Both the position numbers and the translations under genes were made by a program. Below are positions 30,531 to 33,188 of a stretch of 33,188 bases of DNA, in pieces. The DNA is from Candidatus Rokuibacteriota bacterium (GTDB lineage: Bacteria > Methylomirabilota > Methylomirabilia > Rokubacteriales > CSP1-6), in assembly GCA_003221635.1 (NCBI GenBank), contig QHSR01000063.1:1-33188 (forward strand), read 5' to 3'. The notes beneath the pieces are model-generated. The model had not been told where the DNA came from. It saw only the letters and a list, made by a program, of their open reading frames with translations, and did no database searches. Every line of letters begins with the position of its first letter. Position 1 is the first letter of the stretch.

Positions 30531-31052
30531 TCAGGGTTTCGCCGGTGGGCGCGGGGTGACGTGGCCGCAGCGGCTGCAGGTCCGATGGGCTTCGGACCCG
30601 TAGAACTCCTCGTAGGCACGTGACACCGGATCCTCGCGGTAGTCGGCAACCTGCTTGACGCTCTCGTGGAGCTGAGCGCCGCATTTGGCGCAATACCACG
30701 TGAAGCGGTCGCGCTCGTCCGGCCGCCGCTTGCGCTCGAGGACGAGCACGAACGAATCGGGCGAGAACCGTGGAGAGTGGGGGGTGCCCGCCGGGCAATA
30801 CACGATCTCGCCCTCACGGACCACCGCGATCTTCTCGTCGCCATCGGGCGTCCGGTAATGGAGGTTCATATCGCCCTTGATCATGTACATGACCTCGTCG
30901 CTCGGGTCACTGTGGAACTCGCTGCGGAACTCACGGCCTCGGGCGACGAAGGCGACGCTGTCGGGCGCCTGCCAGAGGACCGTGTTGGGCCGGCCGGAGG
31001 CTCGAATGCTGTGCATGACCTGACCGAGATCGACCGCCTTCATCTCATCCAT
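30531..31052 (-). CDS. 3-Hydroxyanthranilate 3,4-dioxygenase-like cupin
   Basis: This 173-residue cupin carries the iron ligands of the family, His47 and Glu53 (FHSDPSDE) and His92 (AGTPHSP). Arg43, Arg95 and Glu106 lie at spacings that match the substrate-binding residues known from bacterial 3-hydroxyanthranilate dioxygenase. A rubredoxin-like zinc site is present at the C-terminus (CAKC at 121-124, CSRC at 159-162). The enzyme would open the ring of 3-hydroxyanthranilate or a related aminophenol. No other kynurenine or 2-nitrobenzoate genes are visible nearby, so the substrate may differ. ATG 31052 is preferred; AGGAAGGA lies about 12 bases upstream. Confidence 0.87.
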   Translation of the reverse strand: MDEMKAVDLGQVMHSIRASGRPNTVLWQAPDSVAFVARGREFRSEFHSDPSDEVMYMIKGDMNLHYRTPDGDEKIAVVREGEIVYCPAGTPHSPRFSPDSFVLVLERKRRPDERDRFTWYCAKCGAQLHESVKQVADYREDPVSRAYEEFYGSEAHRTCSRCGHVTPRPPAKP

Positions 31053-31077
31053 TGTTTGTTCTTGTCCTTCCTGCGCG

Positions 31078-31959
31078 TCAGGTCTGGAGGTCACCCACCG
31101 CCGCGGCCAGCGCCTCGAGCTCGGCGCGCCAGGATGCAGGCGCGACCACCGGGCGCACCACGAACTTGGAGAAGCCGACGGCGATGAAGCGCTCGATCAC
31201 CTTGCGCAACGCAGGCAACCCCACCGGCGTGAGCTCGAGCGATCGCGGACGCCGGGCGGCCATCATGCGCGCGGTGGCCGGGTCGATGGGCGCGCTGGCG
31301 TAGCCTATGCTCATGCCGAAGTGCTCGCTGCTGATCGAGCGCCCGGCCCGGGACGCCGCTTCTTCGATGACCACGCGTCCCGCCGCCGCCTCTTCGGGCG
31401 TGCACTGCGAGGGGAGCCACCCGTCGGACAACCGACCGCAACGTTCGAGGGCCGCGGGCGCCGTGCCGCCCAACCACACTTCGAGCGGCGTCTGAACGGG
31501 CAGGGGCGAGAGCTTGACGTCCCGGAAGCTGCCGGCGATGCCCTCGTGGCTCACCGTCTCGCCCGCCCACAGGCGCCGCAAGAGCGGAAGCGCCTCATCG
31601 ATGAACGCGCCGCGGCGCTTGGGATCGACGCCGATGGCATCGCGCTCCGGCGCGTACGTGAGCCCGGGAACCAGCGTCACGAGCAGCCGCCCCTTGCACA
31701 GCACGTCCAGGCTCGCGAGCTGCTTGGCCAGCCGGAGCACGTGGCGCCCGGGCAACAGCATCGTGGTCCCGAGCTTCAGCCGCGGATTGCTCGCGGCCGC
31801 CCAGGAGAGGCCCACGACGGGATCGAGCACGGGCGCGGTCAGCACCTCCGAGAGCCACAGGGAGTCGAACCCCAGATCGTCGAGACCCCTGACGAGCTCG
31901 GCCAGCCCTTCAGGCGTCGAGGAAGCGCCTCCGGATCCCACTCCGATGCGGATCTTCAT
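31078..31959 (-). CDS. LLM-class F420/FMN-dependent oxidoreductase
   Basis: The 293-residue protein has the luciferase-like TIM barrel of this class: MKIRIGVGSGGASSTPEG, LDDLGFDSLWLSEVL, PRLKLGTTMLLPGRHVL, AKQLASLDVLCKGR, and VWLGGTAPAALERCGRLSDGW in the flavin-binding half. Members use reduced FMN or F420 to oxidise or reduce organic substrates. Which cofactor is used cannot be read directly. It lies 25 bases upstream of the cupin gene on the same strand, so both could act in one aromatic or amine degradation pathway. The upstream gap to the MFS stop is about 100 bases. Confidence 0.88.
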   Translation of the reverse strand: MKIRIGVGSGGASSTPEGLAELVRGLDDLGFDSLWLSEVLTAPVLDPVVGLSWAAASNPRLKLGTTMLLPGRHVLRLAKQLASLDVLCKGRLLVTLVPGLTYAPERDAIGVDPKRRGAFIDEALPLLRRLWAGETVSHEGIAGSFRDVKLSPLPVQTPLEVWLGGTAPAALERCGRLSDGWLPSQCTPEEAAAGRVVIEEAASRAGRSISSEHFGMSIGYASAPIDPATARMMAARRPRSLELTPVGLPALRKVIERFIAVGFSKFVVRPVVAPASWRAELEALAAAVGDLQT

Positions 31960-32061
31960 TTCACCCCCCGGCTGTGCACAGAGTTCCCCTTTACCCCGTC
32001 CCCCGCTTGGTACAGCACGGCCGGACCAGCCGTCAAGCGAGCAAGTAGCGCGCGCGTCAGA

Positions 32062-33188
32062 TCATCCATTGGCAGTGCCCTTCGCGGGCCGGCCCGAGCC
32101 GGTCGCCGTCGATTGCAGCGGAGCGTCGGCTCGGGCCGCGCGCTGGTGAGGCAGCCCGAGTGCCACGAGAATGCCCAGCGCATTGCCGCCGGCGGCGATC
32201 AGGACCGCCGATCCGTAGCCACGAGTCAGATCGAACAGGTAACCGGCGGTGATCGGCAGGATGATGGCGGCGGCGCACCACGCCAGGTAGATCCGGCTGG
32301 CCATCCGGCCATACAGTGCGCGCCTCCAGTACACGGCCACCGCGGCAGCAGTGACGCCGGAGATCACCCCGTAGCCCAGCCCCACGAGCGCCAGCGCGAG
32401 GACCGATACGCCGGGGCCGGGCCATAGCGTCAGCGCCACGTTGCCGGCGAGCGCAACCGCGTGGGCGCCGGCCGCCACTGCCGGAATCGTCAGCCAGTCG
32501 ACCATCCACCCGCCCCCCAGCCGTGCGACGGCGATCGTGCCGGCGATGAACGTGGTGCCGTAGACGGCGAGCGTGGTCGCACCCCCGTACGCCGTGATGA
32601 TGCCGGCGGCCTGGCTGAGCACCATGAGCCCGGCGGAGGCCGCCAGGAAGAAGACGATCCACAGGCGCCAGAACACGGGCCGTCGTCGTTCTGCCGCACG
32701 AGGTGCGATCGACGCGGCCGCCGCCGCAAGCGTGACGCCGGACTGCGCGATCAGCCATGCGCTGATCGAGCCGGTGACGGCCAGGATCGTGGCGAGGCCC
32801 CCGAGCGTGGCGCGCACGCCGAACTGGCCGACAGACCAGCCAAAGAGGGGAGCGGCGATCATCGCGCCGGCCGGATACAGACCGACGATGTAGCCGTTCA
32901 CCAGGCCATGGCGTCTCGTCACGGCCAGGTTCACCGCCTGCTGCGCGAGGATGTAGGCGGCGCCACCACCGGCGCCGAATAGCACCCCATACCCGACGGC
33001 CAGCTGGACGAGACCGCCCGCCGTGGCGGCAACCGCGATGCCCAGCGCGCTCGCGGTCGCACAGGCCAGCACGAGTATCGAGGGCCGCGCGAGGCCGAAG
33101 AACTGGGGCGCCAGAAGCATGCCGGTGCCGAATCCAGCAGACGCCAGGGCGAAGACGAACGCGAGATCGGCTCGGCTCAGGCCGAGCA
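32062..33188 (-). CDS. MFS transporter, C-terminal part
   Basis: The frame is open to the last base of the window, so the protein's N-terminus lies outside. The visible 375 codons have about ten to eleven hydrophobic helices separated by short polar loops, with the MFS-like RRHGLVNGYIVGLYPAGA loop, FGARA-like inter-domain features (GQFGVRATLGGLA), and a second-half motif ARLGGGWMVDWL. The chain ends with a soluble tail (PAKGTANG). It probably exports or imports a small organic acid. Spacing to the LLM gene is 102 bases, so it may belong to the same transcriptional unit. Confidence 0.85.
   Translation of the reverse strand, partial: LGLSRADLAFVFALASAGFGTGMLLAPQFFGLARPSILVLACATASALGIAVAATAGGLVQLAVGYGVLFGAGGGAAYILAQQAVNLAVTRRHGLVNGYIVGLYPAGAMIAAPLFGWSVGQFGVRATLGGLATILAVTGSISAWLIAQSGVTLAAAAASIAPRAAERRRPVFWRLWIVFFLAASAGLMVLSQAAGIITAYGGATTLAVYGTTFIAGTIAVARLGGGWMVDWLTIPAVAAGAHAVALAGNVALTLWPGPGVSVLALALVGLGYGVISGVTAAAVAVYWRRALYGRMASRIYLAWCAAAIILPITAGYLFDLTRGYGSAVLIAAGGNALGILVALGLPHQRAARADAPLQSTATGSGRPAKGTANG

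Noticed and set aside
1-33188. tRNA, rRNA, CRISPR arrays, insertion sequences, prophage genes
   Set aside because: No cloverleaf-like or rRNA sequence, no regularly spaced repeats and no transposase, integrase or phage motif was seen on reading both strands; a formal tRNAscan or ISfinder search was not possible.

Overview
The window is 33.2 kb of GC-rich, densely coding bacterial DNA with short gaps, many 4-nt stop/start overlaps, frequent GTG starts and long non-coding frames opposite real genes. Gene content (dipeptide/nickel-type ABC importers with family 5 binding proteins, Tat-exported molybdenum hydroxylases, a partial Sox set, many amidohydrolase-type catabolic enzymes) suggests a free-living soil or sediment bacterium. 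A Rokubacteria/Methylomirabilota-like or proteobacterial metagenome contig would fit, but no rRNA or phylogenetic marker is present, so the taxonomy is inference. No tRNA, rRNA, CRISPR array, transposase or phage gene was seen, and no gene-free stretch exceeds 300 bases.

Region by region. 1-4421 (+): an ABC importer operon, namely the end of a solute-binding protein, two permeases and two ATPases; the first ATPase has lost part of its C-terminal region through a deletion plus frameshift. 4458-6403 (-): a cyanuric acid hydrolase/barbiturase-family enzyme and an SbcD-like phosphoesterase. 6546-12855 (+): the most interesting block, an eight-gene run with a 2Fe-2S subunit and a molybdopterin subunit of a xanthine dehydrogenase-family enzyme, a monoheme cytochrome c, an FccB-type flavoprotein, then soxX, soxY, soxZ and soxA. 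soxB and soxCD are absent and SoxY lacks the usual GGCGG tail. 12950-13863 (+): an NTF2-like protein, probably from a leaderless transcript, and a GNAT acetyltransferase. 14015-17940: a PhyH-type dioxygenase, an isochorismatase-like protein without the catalytic Cys, a ThuA-like protein, an exported GlcG/HbpS-like protein and an amidohydrolase. 17981-21286: a small conserved coiled-coil protein, a frameshifted unknown gene and a second molybdenum hydroxylase cassette paralogous to the first. 21456-25452 (-): a Uma2 protein, a SWIM zinc-finger protein and a SNF2 helicase interrupted by frameshifts. 25630-26599 (-): a vapBC toxin-antitoxin pair lying in the broken 3' end of an ABC binding-protein gene. 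26725-33188: an amidohydrolase, a lipoprotein remnant, a UPF0178 protein, an amidase, a 3-hydroxyanthranilate dioxygenase-like cupin, an LLM flavin oxidoreductase and a partial MFS transporter.

How the genes may work together. In the 6.5-12.9 kb operon every enzyme appears exported (Tat or Sec signals) and the two small c-type cytochromes could take electrons from the flavoprotein and perhaps from the molybdenum hydroxylase. SoxAX would load a sulfur substrate onto SoxYZ. Without SoxB or SoxCD in the operon, the fate of the carrier-bound sulfur is open.

A dispersed GC-rich hairpin element with compensatory base changes lies at the permease/ATPase junction of the ABC operon (2466) and between soxZ and soxA (11951-12029). 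Several genes (first ABC ATPase, SNF2 helicase, the gene at 18.2-18.6 kb, the SBP and lipoprotein fragments) are broken. Some of this may be assembly indels and some clearly reflects deletion or recombination.
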